A stretch of 64,000 nucleotides of DNA from NCBI RefSeq assembly GCF_947498175.1, contig NZ_CANMJB010000004.1:310001-374000 (forward strand), read 5' to 3'. The notes beneath the pieces were generated by a model, which did no database searches, was not told the DNA's origin, and saw only the letters and a program-made list of their open reading frames with translations. Of this stretch, positions 17,080-26,378 are shown piece by piece. How positions within the stretch are numbered: position 1 is the first letter of the stretch; each line of letters begins with the position of its first letter. The translations under genes were made by a program, and so were the position numbers. The stretch is from an uncultured Algimonas sp. (GTDB lineage: Bacteria; Pseudomonadota; Alphaproteobacteria; Caulobacterales; Maricaulaceae).

Positions 17080-19644
17080 ATGTCGAAATCGTGTAAGCTT
17101 GCACTTTTACTGGGCGCGTCTGCAATGGCTCTAGCCGGCCCATCGGTTGCTCAGGATGTGCCGGTCGAGGAAGAGGCGTCTTCCGACGTAATCATTGTTC
17201 GAGGCATAAAAAAGTCGGTTGCCGACTCGATCGACGTAAAACGCAACGCGACGCAACTCATTGATGCAATTTCTGCAGAGGATATCGGAAAACTTCCCGA
17301 TGAAAACGTAGCGGAGGCGCTCCAACGGATCCCTGGCGTGCAGATCACGCGGACATTTGGCGAGGGTCAGGAGGTCTCCATTCGGGGATTGCCGCAAGTT
17401 CGCGTATCGGTGGATGGCCGAACCATTCTCGGCTATTCCATAAAGGTTTCCCCTCCTGAAAACGAGCGTCTTGGACGCTCCTCGGGTCTGGACATTGTAC
17501 CTTCGGGGGTGTTCTCCAGATTGGAGGTCATAAAATCTCCGCAAGCTGATCAAGTCGAGGGCGGGCTCGGGGGAGTTGTGAATCTTGTCACGCCTTCGCC
17601 CTTCGATTTCGTCGAGCCAGCGATTGGGTTCAGTCTGGAAGGCGTTTACTCGGACGGGTCGGACAAGGTCGAGCCCGCCGGGTCCTTTTTCGCGGCGCGA
17701 AACTTTTTCAATGACCGCCTGGGATTTTTGCTCGCGGTCGATTATTCCGGCCGCACATCCACCATAGATGCAAACGAGCGGAACAACTTCCTGAACTTTT
17801 CTGTCGGCGACACCAATGGCGACGGCATGACCGATATCCGCCCAGACCGGGTCCGTATGGAGCGCATCATCACGGATCGCACCCGACTTGGTGTGAGTCT
17901 CGAGGCCCAACTTCAAGCTACCGATAACATTGTGCTATTTGCGGAAGGCCTATTCGCTTCCTTGGAAACGAACCGCCAGCAGCCAGGATTCCAGTATCGA
18001 TGGGCGAATGCTTTCACTCCGACCGCGTATGACGGCAATGCCATCGTCGCCGGGGACGTTTCCGGTGGTCAATTCCTGACCCTCAATACGCTGCGCAATC
18101 AACCGACTGAGACCCGATTGTTTGCCTTGGGTGGGGACTATGAGGCTGGACGGATCAAGTTCGGTGCGGAGGCCAGTTACAGTGAGGGGACTGTAGACAC
18201 CACGATCCAAAGTCCCATTCTGATCAGCAGAAGCTTCGATGCGTCCTTTGACTTTCGTGGCGGGGCTGTTCCCAGCTTGGTCTTTTCTGACCCTGCGGCG
18301 GTAGCCGACATCGGGAACTACGACTTTCTGCGAACCAGTCTCAATTCGTCCTTTGGCGAACTTGATGAAGCTGCAGTAAAAGCCGACCTCGAGGTTTCGA
18401 TCGACGGAGGGTTCTTCCAGGCGGTGAAGGTCGGGGGGCGTTATCGAGATCTGGGTAACACATTCAATGCTTTCTCGGACAGGTTCACGGCCTTTGAGGT
18501 CAGCGAATTCGGCAGTGGCGTTACGTTGGTCAATAATGGTTTGCTTGAAGGGACAGGAGCGTCAATACCATCCGACTATCCCATATTGCCGATCCTGCCG
18601 TCTTCGTTTTACACCAATGGCGCGGCCACGCCCAACCGGACTCGCGACTACGACTTGTCGGAGAAGGCGACGGCCGTCTACGCGATGGTTGATTTCGAGA
18701 ACAGTATCGGGTCCATTCCTTACGCAGGTAATCTGGGCGCTCGTTACGTTCATACGGACTTTAATGTGGAAACCTTCACGCGTCTTTCAGACGGATCCCT
18801 CACGCCTGTTGTCGATCAAAATGACTACGGAAATTTTCTCCCAAGTGCCAACGTCGCTTTCGATCTCGACGACGAGTTGAAGCTCAGATTCAGTGCGGCT
18901 CGTGTATTGCAGCGAGCGTCGACTGCCGATTTGGCGCCTTCGCTCTTCATCAACGAAGCTAACTTTACGGCGACAGGGGGCAACGCAGCGCTCGAGCCAA
19001 CCCTTGCCAACCAATTGGACGCCTCGTTGGAGTATTACTTTGCGCCTGCCGGCCTCCTTTCCGCGGCAATCTTCTACAAGGATGTCTCGGATCTGGTGGC
19101 TAACGAAACGACCGAGCAGGTTTTCGAGGGATTCGAAGCGCTTGGCCCGATAAGCTCGGTCCGACCTGGTAACGTCGGAAGTGCGGAGATCGTCGGTTTC
19201 GAGCTTGTCTACCAGCAGGCCTTCGAGTTCTTGCCCGCTCCATTCGACGGCTTTGGTGTGATTGCCAATTACACTTACTCGGATGCAGAAGCATCCGACG
19301 TCAACGGCGACCCCCAGCCGGTTGTCGGCAACTCAGAAAACAGTTTCAACTTGATAGGGTACTATGAGAAAGGTCGTTTCAGCACGAGGCTTGCTTACAA
19401 TTACAGGGACGAAGCGGCGTTCTCATTTACACAGGGTAGACCAGACTTCGTCGACGCGGTTGGCAACTTGGACTTCCAGCTTGGCTACGACCTAACTGAC
19501 AACGTGTCCCTGTCGTTCAAAGCGATCAACCTCTTGCCGGACGATTCTGCAATCAACGAATATAGTGCCAGCAACTCGATATTACAGAACTCCTATGCGC
19601 TGGGCGAAAGCCGGTATTTCTTCGGCGTGAGAGGCCGTTTCTAA
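17080..19644 (+). CDS. TonB-dependent receptor (Caulobacter type)
   Basis: Outer-membrane active transporter of 854 residues, probably for oligosaccharides. Signal peptide 1-24 ends 'SVAQ'. A TonB-box/plug entry follows ('SDVIIVRGIKKSV'), then a plug domain ('DIGKLPDENVAEALQRIPGV', 'VSIRGLPQVRVSVDGR'), then a long beta-barrel with alternating aromatic strands that ends in Phe ('YFFGVRGRF'), as needed for BAM recognition. The ATG has AGGGG upstream. An operator-like site at 17009 suggests control by the GntR protein. A sulfatase gene follows by 111 bases. Confidence 0.93.
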   Translation: MSKSCKLALLLGASAMALAGPSVAQDVPVEEEASSDVIIVRGIKKSVADSIDVKRNATQLIDAISAEDIGKLPDENVAEALQRIPGVQITRTFGEGQEVSIRGLPQVRVSVDGRTILGYSIKVSPPENERLGRSSGLDIVPSGVFSRLEVIKSPQADQVEGGLGGVVNLVTPSPFDFVEPAIGFSLEGVYSDGSDKVEPAGSFFAARNFFNDRLGFLLAVDYSGRTSTIDANERNNFLNFSVGDTNGDGMTDIRPDRVRMERIITDRTRLGVSLEAQLQATDNIVLFAEGLFASLETNRQQPGFQYRWANAFTPTAYDGNAIVAGDVSGGQFLTLNTLRNQPTETRLFALGGDYEAGRIKFGAEASYSEGTVDTTIQSPILISRSFDASFDFRGGAVPSLVFSDPAAVADIGNYDFLRTSLNSSFGELDEAAVKADLEVSIDGGFFQAVKVGGRYRDLGNTFNAFSDRFTAFEVSEFGSGVTLVNNGLLEGTGASIPSDYPILPILPSSFYTNGAATPNRTRDYDLSEKATAVYAMVDFENSIGSIPYAGNLGARYVHTDFNVETFTRLSDGSLTPVVDQNDYGNFLPSANVAFDLDDELKLRFSAARVLQRASTADLAPSLFINEANFTATGGNAALEPTLANQLDASLEYYFAPAGLLSAAIFYKDVSDLVANETTEQVFEGFEALGPISSVRPGNVGSAEIVGFELVYQQAFEFLPAPFDGFGVIANYTYSDAEASDVNGDPQPVVGNSENSFNLIGYYEKGRFSTRLAYNYRDEAAFSFTQGRPDFVDAVGNLDFQLGYDLTDNVSLSFKAINLLPDDSAINEYSASNSILQNSYALGESRYFFGVRGRF

Positions 19645-19755
19645 ATCTTTCAACAGCGGCCAGCAGTACGAACTTTGAGGTGAAAGGAAGCGTCATGCCG
19701 ACAAGACCATCGTTTCCTATGTGTTTTCCGACCTCAGTTACAGGCTAGAGCCATC

Positions 19756-21456
19756 ATGAAAATGTTCTTACAAACAGTGTTCGGCGGCTTTCTGGTGTTG
19801 GCGTTCCTCCAACTTACGAACTGCACGCCGCTAACCAACTCGGTAGGCAGCGAACATAACGATGCGACTGTAGGATTTGAGAACTCGGGTGATGTCCGTC
19901 CAAACATAATCATCATACTTGTCGACGACATGGGCTATTCCGATTTCTCGAGCTATGGCGGGGAGATCCCGACGCCCAATATCGACCGTCTTGCCGAGAA
20001 TGGTCTGCGTTTCACTCAGTTCTACAACAATGCAAGGTGCAGCCCGACCCGGGCTGCCTTGCTAACAGGCCTAAATCCGCACCAGGCCGGCATGGGGTAT
20101 CTGGCAAATCGCATGAACCTTCCAGAGTCGCGTGGCACCCATGGCGTGCTTCATCCACGCTCTATAACGATTGCCGAAATATTGCAGGACGAGGGGTATT
20201 TCACGGCACTGAGCGGGAAATGGCACCTATCCTATGCCGCAGGTTCAGTTCCCGAGGATCGCGGCTTCGAGCGATCGCTGTCAGCTCACGATGGAGCAAT
20301 ATATTTTCCAGAACAGCGCGCTCATCCGAGTGTTGAAGAGAACAACCGCGGATACCTTCTACTGGACGGTGACAGGATCTCGACAGCCGACGAAATGTTT
20401 GGCGAAAATTGGTACGGCACCGAACTTTGGACGGAGTGGGGCATCGATTTCATAGCGGAAGCGGGCTCTCCGGATCAGCCCTTCTTTCTCTATCTATCCC
20501 ACGTCACCCCCCACTTTCCTGTGATGGCGCGAAGTGAAGACATTGATCTGTTCAGAGGTCGTTACCTGCAAGGTTGGGACAAATTGCGTGAGGACAGGTT
20601 CGCTCGACAGAAAGAAATGAACCTAATCGATCCAGATACGGCTTTGCCAACACGCCTGCCCGACGTTCCGTCGTGGTCGGAGCTCACAACACCTGAAAAA
20701 GAGCGTTTCGACGCGATTATGTCTGTTTATGCCGGTGCAATCCACAGTCTTGACCAATCGGTAGGTCGTCTTGTCGATTATCTGGAGGATTCCGGTCAGT
20801 TAGAGAACACACTGATCCTCATTCTTTCCGACAATGGTGGAAATGCCGAAAGCGGACCTGACGGACGTGCGATCGGCAATGACCTCGGTGGGCCGAACAG
20901 CGACGTGTTCGTCGGTATGAATTGGGCAACGCTTCAGAATACCCCCTTCAGTTTTTTCAAGCATTTCACTGCGGAGGGAGGGATAGCAACGCCTATGATT
21001 GCTCACTGGCCCAATGGCATTGCGCCAGAGAGGCGTGGACATTTCGAGCGCTCACCCTCCCATGTGATAGATATCATGCCGACCATCCTCGATGTGAGCG
21101 GGGCAGACTACCCGGAAACGCGCAACGGAACGGAGATCCTTCCTTTTGAAGGTATCAGTTTGACACCTGCATTCAGAGGTGGAGTGCTTGACAGGAGCGA
21201 ACCCCTGTTTTGGGAGCATGAGGGCAATCGAGCCATTCGAGATGGACGCTGGAAGGCCGTTATGCGTCTGGCGGGTGATTGGGAACTCTACGACATGGGT
21301 TCCGATCCGACGGAGTTGAATGACTTGGCTGATAGCGATCCTGAGAAAGTGCGGTCCATGGCCAAGGCGTGGGATCGTTGGGCAGAGCGCACTTATGTAG
21401 ACGAGTGGCCGGAAACGGAGGCTCGAACCAATTGGGGAGGTCGAAAGCGAAAGTAG
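19756..21456 (+). CDS. Arylsulfatase-type S1 sulfatase (CxPTR)
   Basis: A 566-residue exported sulfatase. The hydrophobic N-terminus ends 'LQLTNC'; Cys23 may be a lipid site, though Asn at -1 is unusual. The fold starts 'NIIIILVDDMGYSDFSSYGG' (metal Asp pair). The formylglycine site is 'RCSPTRAALLTG' with Cys95. Other marks: 'LSGKWHLSY', 'LSDNGGNAESGPDGR' (metal Asp-Asn) and 'IMPTILDVSGADYP'. Its architecture resembles the classical arylsulfatase A group, unlike the shorter sulfatase at 9367, so the two likely remove sulfate from different positions. It depends on the FGE encoded at 5794 or one elsewhere. Confidence 0.9.
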   Translation: MKMFLQTVFGGFLVLAFLQLTNCTPLTNSVGSEHNDATVGFENSGDVRPNIIIILVDDMGYSDFSSYGGEIPTPNIDRLAENGLRFTQFYNNARCSPTRAALLTGLNPHQAGMGYLANRMNLPESRGTHGVLHPRSITIAEILQDEGYFTALSGKWHLSYAAGSVPEDRGFERSLSAHDGAIYFPEQRAHPSVEENNRGYLLLDGDRISTADEMFGENWYGTELWTEWGIDFIAEAGSPDQPFFLYLSHVTPHFPVMARSEDIDLFRGRYLQGWDKLREDRFARQKEMNLIDPDTALPTRLPDVPSWSELTTPEKERFDAIMSVYAGAIHSLDQSVGRLVDYLEDSGQLENTLILILSDNGGNAESGPDGRAIGNDLGGPNSDVFVGMNWATLQNTPFSFFKHFTAEGGIATPMIAHWPNGIAPERRGHFERSPSHVIDIMPTILDVSGADYPETRNGTEILPFEGISLTPAFRGGVLDRSEPLFWEHEGNRAIRDGRWKAVMRLAGDWELYDMGSDPTELNDLADSDPEKVRSMAKAWDRWAERTYVDEWPETEARTNWGGRKRK

Positions 21457-21577
21457 CTCTATTACCTACTCTGTCCGAGTTCGCGATTTACCCATTCCTC
21501 CATCACGAACACACACTATGTCGGCAATTAAAAGTCGTCCCAAGACCTCAGCGAAGTCAATTTTGAAATATGATGTG

Positions 21578-21608
21578 TTGTCATACAGGTGGATAAGTTG
21601 TATGACCA
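21578..21608. promoter_or_regulatory. Tandem putative FadR-type operators
   Basis: Two sites in opposite orientation: TTGTCATACAG (21578-21588) and TTGTATGACCA (21598-21608), with 20 bases between their starts, about two helical turns. They stand 16-46 bases upstream of the ATG at 21624 and probably control the three-gene run to 24386. This is the strongest cluster of the motif in the locus. Confidence 0.55.
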
Positions 21609-21623
21609 AATATTGAGGTAGTG

Positions 21624-22460
21624 ATGATTTCCATGTTCGAACCATTGCCAAGAGTGCTGTTCCATGATGCGTTCGATGGAGGTCTCAATGGATGGACGCA
21701 GCTGATTGGCAATTACGACGGCGACTTGAAAAATATGCTGCCTGGATATCGCCCGATAATGCCACCAATGCTATCGAACTTGTCTCACTGGGATACAGGA
21801 TCGCATGGCTCGCTGAGTGGAAACTACGCTCTCAAGATCGCCACGAAAGCGAAGCGCGATGTTGTCAGCGTTTCGCTGAAGCGTCTCACCTATAGGCATG
21901 CCGGCATTGTGCGGCTCGAATTCTATGCCACTGCAAAGCCTGAAGCTTCCGATCTTGCATTGTTGAAAACAAACCTGAAGTCTTTTGGCTTTCTTCTGGA
22001 CACGCAGTCGGGCGAACAAGCACCCGAACCTGTGCGGGCAATGCCGCATTTGCGTTACCTGAATGCTGACAACGGCGGGCTGGTAGAGCGATGGCAGTAC
22101 AAGCCGCATATGCCAGAGGTCGTGCAACTCGGAGACCGGGACGAAACCGTCAGTGTATTCCACCTTGAAGATGATGGCTGGATCAACCTTAAAGGTGGAG
22201 GCCAACGACTGTGCTACAATGAAATCGCAACGAAGGTGAATTGGCACTATTTTCGCTTCGATTTCGACCTAGATAACATGTCGGCTATTCACTTCCAGTG
22301 CAACGACCGTGTTTTTGATCTGTCTAACTTTCAGCCCATTGAAGTTCCTGCGATGCCCAATCTGTGGTGCATGCTGAACATATGTTTCTTCGTCGAGACC
22401 AATGCTAATGTCAGAAGCTATCTCTACATAGATTCTGTGTGCCTGTCGGGAGAGGCGTGA
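21624..22460 (+). CDS. Uncharacterised protein of the uronate locus (about 278 aa)
   Basis: Not recognised with certainty; possibly of the DUF6772 type, which I cannot confirm. There is no signal peptide, so it is probably cytoplasmic. The start 'FHDAFDGGLNGWTQLIGNYD' and the many short hydrophobic strands suggest a beta-sandwich of the jelly-roll or concanavalin type, and conserved-looking Trp-rich blocks ('LVERWQYKP', 'VNWHYFRFDFDLD') would suit sugar binding. ATG 21624 follows GAGGT. It lies directly behind a double operator site and overlaps the next gene by TGATG, so it is clearly part of the regulated unit. Confidence 0.6.
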   Translation: MISMFEPLPRVLFHDAFDGGLNGWTQLIGNYDGDLKNMLPGYRPIMPPMLSNLSHWDTGSHGSLSGNYALKIATKAKRDVVSVSLKRLTYRHAGIVRLEFYATAKPEASDLALLKTNLKSFGFLLDTQSGEQAPEPVRAMPHLRYLNADNGGLVERWQYKPHMPEVVQLGDRDETVSVFHLEDDGWINLKGGGQRLCYNEIATKVNWHYFRFDFDLDNMSAIHFQCNDRVFDLSNFQPIEVPAMPNLWCMLNICFFVETNANVRSYLYIDSVCLSGEA

Positions 22461-22792
22461 TGCTTCGGCACAGTGCGACTTCGATTATTGTGCGCGACGA
22501 AACTTGGTCCGATGGCAGCCTTACCGAACCTTTCGAATTAGGATGGGCCAGCGAACTTCTCGTATTCGCCCTGGCAACTGATAATGGATCTGGGGCTGAT
22601 GCCTTGGCTCATATCGAAATATCGCCCGATGGCTTAAATTGGGCGTGTGAAGGTAGTGTTATCCGGCTTCCATTGACCAAAGGAGATGTTGCATTTCTGC
22701 GTCTTTGCCACTTTGGGAATTGGATACGGCTGCGAATGATAGAGCAAAAAAACGTGCATCGTTTCGTACGCATCACTCTGCATGCGAAGTAA
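22460..22792 (+). CDS. Small uncharacterised protein (110 aa) coupled to the preceding gene
   Basis: The ATG at 22460 shares one base with the upstream TGA, so translation is probably coupled. Residues such as 'LAHIEISPDGLNWACEGSVI' and 'FLRLCHFGNWIRLRMIEQ' form a compact beta pattern without signal peptide or membrane segment. I do not recognise a family. It is likely a partner of the preceding protein in handling uronates or their lactones; that is inference from position only. Confidence 0.5.
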   Translation: MLRHSATSIIVRDETWSDGSLTEPFELGWASELLVFALATDNGSGADALAHIEISPDGLNWACEGSVIRLPLTKGDVAFLRLCHFGNWIRLRMIEQKNVHRFVRITLHAK

Positions 22793-22805
22793 AAGGTTTT
22801 TTCGG

Positions 22806-24386
22806 ATGAATGAATTTCGATTTCCGACTCGAAGCATGGTCGCTGGTCTGGAGTGCAATTCCGGAAGTGGTCGACTGTTTCGTGGTTTCAACCCCGCCAC
22901 GGACAAAGAAATCGAACCGGCATTCGAGAGCGCTACATTAGCTGATGTCGATCAAGCGGCAAAATCTGCAAATGATGCATTCCCAGTCTTTCGTCGAAAA
23001 TCATCCATAATAAGAGCCGGCTTCCTTGAGGCAATTGCATCCGAGCTTCAGTCGCTTGGCGATGTCCTAATTGATCGCACGATCGTTGAAACAGGCCTCC
23101 CTAGGCAACGGGTCGCGGGCGAACTCGCAAGAACCTGTGGTCAACTAGCGATGTTCGCTGACATGCTCCGTGAAGAGATGCATCTGCGCCGCCGTAGTGA
23201 GGACCCCCTTCCGGAGCGAAAACCTCAACCGCGACCAAGCCTGAAAGCATACATGGCGCCGCTGGGGCCTGTTGCGGTTTTTGGTGCCAGTAATTTTCCG
23301 CTCGCATTCTCGGTCGCTGGCGGAGACACAGCATCGGCACTAGCGGCCGGCTGTCCCGTCATCGTCAAGGCACACTCCGCCCATCCGGGCACGAGCGCAC
23401 TGGTTGGCGACGCTATAGGGCGTGCGGTAGCAAGCTGCGGCTTGCCTCCCGGCGTATTCTCCCTGCTGTTTGACGACGCCTACACGATCGGCGAAGCTTT
23501 AGTCCGCAATCCCTATATCAAAGCGGTTGGGTTCACCGGCTCCCGGGCCGGCGGCGAAGCGCTCATGAAGATCGCCCAATCCCGAAAAGAACCAATTCCC
23601 GTTTTCGCGGAAATGAGCTCGATTAACCCCGTGGTAATTCTACCGGCGGCGTTAAAGTCAAACCCCATTGCGATATCGACTGAACTCAGTGCAGCCATGA
23701 GGCTCGGTGCTGGGCAATTCTGTACAAGTCCAGGCGTGGTTTTCGCAATCGAGGGTCCTGGCTGGGACGCGTTTGTAGGTCATCTCTCCGAGTCAGTGTC
23801 GAGTGCTGAGGAGCAAACAATGCTAACTCCGGAAATTGCAGCCAACTTCGTCCGAGGTGTGGATAAGCGATCTGGTATGATGGACGTTGACACCGTCCCT
23901 GGATCGACCGTTACACAAGGGTGCCAAGCAGTCCCAGTGGTACATATCGTCAATGGCGACAGGTTCAAGAATGACGGTAGACTACACGAGGAAATATTTG
24001 GTTCTGCGGTCCTGATCGTGAAATGCCAAAACCTCGAAGAAATCATCAACCTTCTAAGCGGAATGGAAGGCCAGCTTACGGTTTCCTTACATTTCGAGGA
24101 AGCTGATTACGACCAGGCCAAACAAGTCATATCGGTGGCTGAGTCGATTGCAGGAAGACTGATTGCCAACGGGTTCGGCACCGGCGTGGAAGTATCCCAC
24201 GCAATGGTGCATGGCGGGCCATACCCTGCTACATCGGACAGCCGCAGCACATCTGTCGGGTCCTGGGCAATCGAACGATTTCAGCGCCCACTCTGTTATC
24301 AGAATTTCCCGATATCGCTTCTGCCCGAAGCCTTACACGGATCTGAACGCGAACACGGTGCTGCCGACGACGAAGAGGTGGCGTGA
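22806..24386 (+). CDS. 2,5-dioxovalerate (alpha-ketoglutarate semialdehyde) dehydrogenase
   Basis: NAD(P)-dependent aldehyde dehydrogenase of about 526 residues that yields 2-oxoglutarate, the last step of the oxidative uronate route. It has the KGSADH subgroup features: 'FRGFNPATDKEIEPAF', 'GPVAVFGASNFPLAFSVAGG', 'VKAHSAHPGTSALV', 'VGFTGSRAGGEALM', the Glu motif 'PVFAEMSSINPVVILP', catalytic Cys in 'GQFCTSPGVVFAI', and 'HEEIFGSA'. ATG 22806 is chosen because it lies 13 bases after the previous stop. The Glu motif reads EMSSINP, where EL(G/S)S-NP is usual. Confidence 0.88.
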   Translation: MNEFRFPTRSMVAGLECNSGSGRLFRGFNPATDKEIEPAFESATLADVDQAAKSANDAFPVFRRKSSIIRAGFLEAIASELQSLGDVLIDRTIVETGLPRQRVAGELARTCGQLAMFADMLREEMHLRRRSEDPLPERKPQPRPSLKAYMAPLGPVAVFGASNFPLAFSVAGGDTASALAAGCPVIVKAHSAHPGTSALVGDAIGRAVASCGLPPGVFSLLFDDAYTIGEALVRNPYIKAVGFTGSRAGGEALMKIAQSRKEPIPVFAEMSSINPVVILPAALKSNPIAISTELSAAMRLGAGQFCTSPGVVFAIEGPGWDAFVGHLSESVSSAEEQTMLTPEIAANFVRGVDKRSGMMDVDTVPGSTVTQGCQAVPVVHIVNGDRFKNDGRLHEEIFGSAVLIVKCQNLEEIINLLSGMEGQLTVSLHFEEADYDQAKQVISVAESIAGRLIANGFGTGVEVSHAMVHGGPYPATSDSRSTSVGSWAIERFQRPLCYQNFPISLLPEALHGSEREHGAADDEEVA

Positions 24387-24503
24387 TGTCATCCATTGTC
24401 ACGGTCTCCGTCGCTGTATCTATCCATCGAGTGGACGCAAGCCGCTAACGTGGGTTTTTAGGAAACTGGGGAGAAAAACAAAATGAAAATTGCGGAGGAA
24501 AAA

Positions 24504-26009
24504 ATGGACCTGTCAAAAGCACACTTGCACAATCGGTTACGAAAGCTGTTTGTCTGCGGTTTCGTTGTCAGTAGTGCCTTTGCATCGCCGGCCTATGCAC
24601 AGAACACGGATCCTGAGCTTGAGTATCTTAGCTTCGAGAATTCATCAGTCATAGACCAAGATCCTAGTCCGAATGTCGGAAACAAGCGTTATTGGACTCT
24701 TGTAAACACACGAGACGGGGTAACATCGGAATATGATAACAACCATACGCCAGTCACTGATTTCTATATACAACGCGCCCTGATATGCTCTGATAGTTCG
24801 AACAATTGCGACAACCGTAAAGCGCGTTCTGGCGACAAGTTCTTCCGCATGCCGACTGCGGCCCAGGGGTCAAACTCCGATAAGACCAGGATGGAGTTCG
24901 CCGTCAGAGAGGATTATTTCAAGCACGGCGACGATGTGTGGATAGGGTTTTCTTTCCGTACGAGTCCGAACTGGAACAATGATAATAAGACCAGAAACAG
25001 CCAACTTGCTGCTGGTCCCGATGGCTGTGGGGACTTCGGTCATTCCATAACGCTATACTATTTCAAGAATCGGATCGAGCTCTGGCGAGCAAGTGGGTTA
25101 GGCGGAACAAGCTGCGGCACCGGAGGTGGATCAAACGCAAGAGTGAAAGTCGGAGAAGTGTCCATCGACAGAGACAAATGGTACGATTTTGTTATTAATT
25201 TCACGATTGATCCGACGTCATCCAGTAATGGTAAGATGAAGGCCTGGCTTAAAAAGTCATCCGATGGAAAATACGGCAACCCTTTTATAAATTACAATGG
25301 AGTAGTCGGTTGGACGGGAAATCCGGCAAACACTAAATATGAAACTCGTATTGGGCATTATGGTGCAACGTTTAGCGATGCTGTTTACATGGACTTCGAT
25401 GAAATCCGTATAGGGAAGGTGAATGAAGCATCCTTCAACGTCGTGAATCCTGACTCAGATGGCGGAACGACGAAATATGTGCGTTTGGAAAATCTGGAAC
25501 ACCAGGACTCTCAAGGTGACGGAATGTGGTTGCAAGCCCTTTCTAACCCCGATGGAGCGAACTCGAATATCTGTCCTGTCTTTTCTACATACTACAGCAC
25601 TCGCGGGATAGACGATTCCTCGACCGGCGACGCAACGCGATGGGACTTGATGGATGCAGGCAACGACGAGTTTTTCATCTATAACAAGAACAGACAGGCA
25701 TATCTGATGCTCGCGGACGATGTGTCACCAGATGGAAGTGGCAATTCGAGTTGCGGTTCCATGGAAAGTATCGCCATAAACTCTGTTCCTTCATCATGTC
25801 TATCGGCGGCAGGGTCGCGAGTGAGATGGAAAGCTGTTCGTAGCCATGGCGAGTATTTTCGCATCGAGAGTGTTAAACGTCCAAATCACTGGCTGCAGAT
25901 GATGTCACAGCAAGACATCGACACAAACGGCGGAAAGCAAGTGCGGTCCGTTGTCGACTGTCACACGGGCACATGGACACTTTGGAAGCAGGTTCCAGCT
26001 GGGAATTAG
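24504..26009 (+). CDS. Secreted polysaccharide lyase (heparin-lyase-I-like jelly roll) with beta-trefoil-like C-terminus
   Basis: About 501 residues. ATG 24504 follows GGAGG at ideal spacing; ATG 24483 is the alternative. The signal peptide ends 'SPAYAQ'. Residues about 30-310 resemble the Polysacc_lyase family: 'TRMEFAVREDYFKHGDDVWI', 'GFSFRTSPNW', 'KWYDFVINFTIDP', 'KMKAWLKKSSDGKYG', 'YMDFDEIRIGK'. Residues about 320-501 form repeats with 'YVRLENL', 'FFIYNKNRQAYLMLAD' and 'YFRIESVKRPNHWLQMM', like a fascin/ricin-type beta-trefoil carbohydrate-binding module. It should cut a uronate-containing chain outside the cell by beta-elimination; the substrate (ulvan, glucuronan or glycosaminoglycan) cannot be fixed. 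Confidence 0.75.
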   Translation: MDLSKAHLHNRLRKLFVCGFVVSSAFASPAYAQNTDPELEYLSFENSSVIDQDPSPNVGNKRYWTLVNTRDGVTSEYDNNHTPVTDFYIQRALICSDSSNNCDNRKARSGDKFFRMPTAAQGSNSDKTRMEFAVREDYFKHGDDVWIGFSFRTSPNWNNDNKTRNSQLAAGPDGCGDFGHSITLYYFKNRIELWRASGLGGTSCGTGGGSNARVKVGEVSIDRDKWYDFVINFTIDPTSSSNGKMKAWLKKSSDGKYGNPFINYNGVVGWTGNPANTKYETRIGHYGATFSDAVYMDFDEIRIGKVNEASFNVVNPDSDGGTTKYVRLENLEHQDSQGDGMWLQALSNPDGANSNICPVFSTYYSTRGIDDSSTGDATRWDLMDAGNDEFFIYNKNRQAYLMLADDVSPDGSGNSSCGSMESIAINSVPSSCLSAAGSRVRWKAVRSHGEYFRIESVKRPNHWLQMMSQQDIDTNGGKQVRSVVDCHTGTWTLWKQVPAGN

Positions 26010-26378
26010 TATTTATCAAGCGTGTAACCTTTCCTGATTCGATACACCTTGCTGTTCCAGAAATTCTATATGGGCTAGGTATGGCAAGAATTAGTTCCCG
26101 GGCCATACTGCAGCAACTTCGTACAAGTTGGTGCTGTCGACCGACCGGAGATCTGGTCGGTCGATGCGACAAAGACCGGCCTGCGACAGAAGTTTGAAAG
26201 GCTTGTGTATCAAGACTTCCGACTGCCTCCTGCATATTCATGCCGTTCGCGACTTCGGTTGGAATCGTATGAAGCGGCATTTCGATAATAGAACTATGGA
26301 GTTAGCTCTAAGTGGTATTTCGCTTTGAGCGAACAGGTGTTCATTAAATTGTTTTTCCCATGCTGAGATAATATTCAG
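26010..26378. other. Intergenic region with a 10-bp perfect hairpin
   Basis: No gene supported. TCGACCGACC (26137-26146) pairs with GGTCGGTCGA (26155-26164) across an 8-base loop. There is no following T-run. It could end the lyase transcript with help from Rho, or be an operator for the SDR gene at 26379. Confidence 0.5.
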
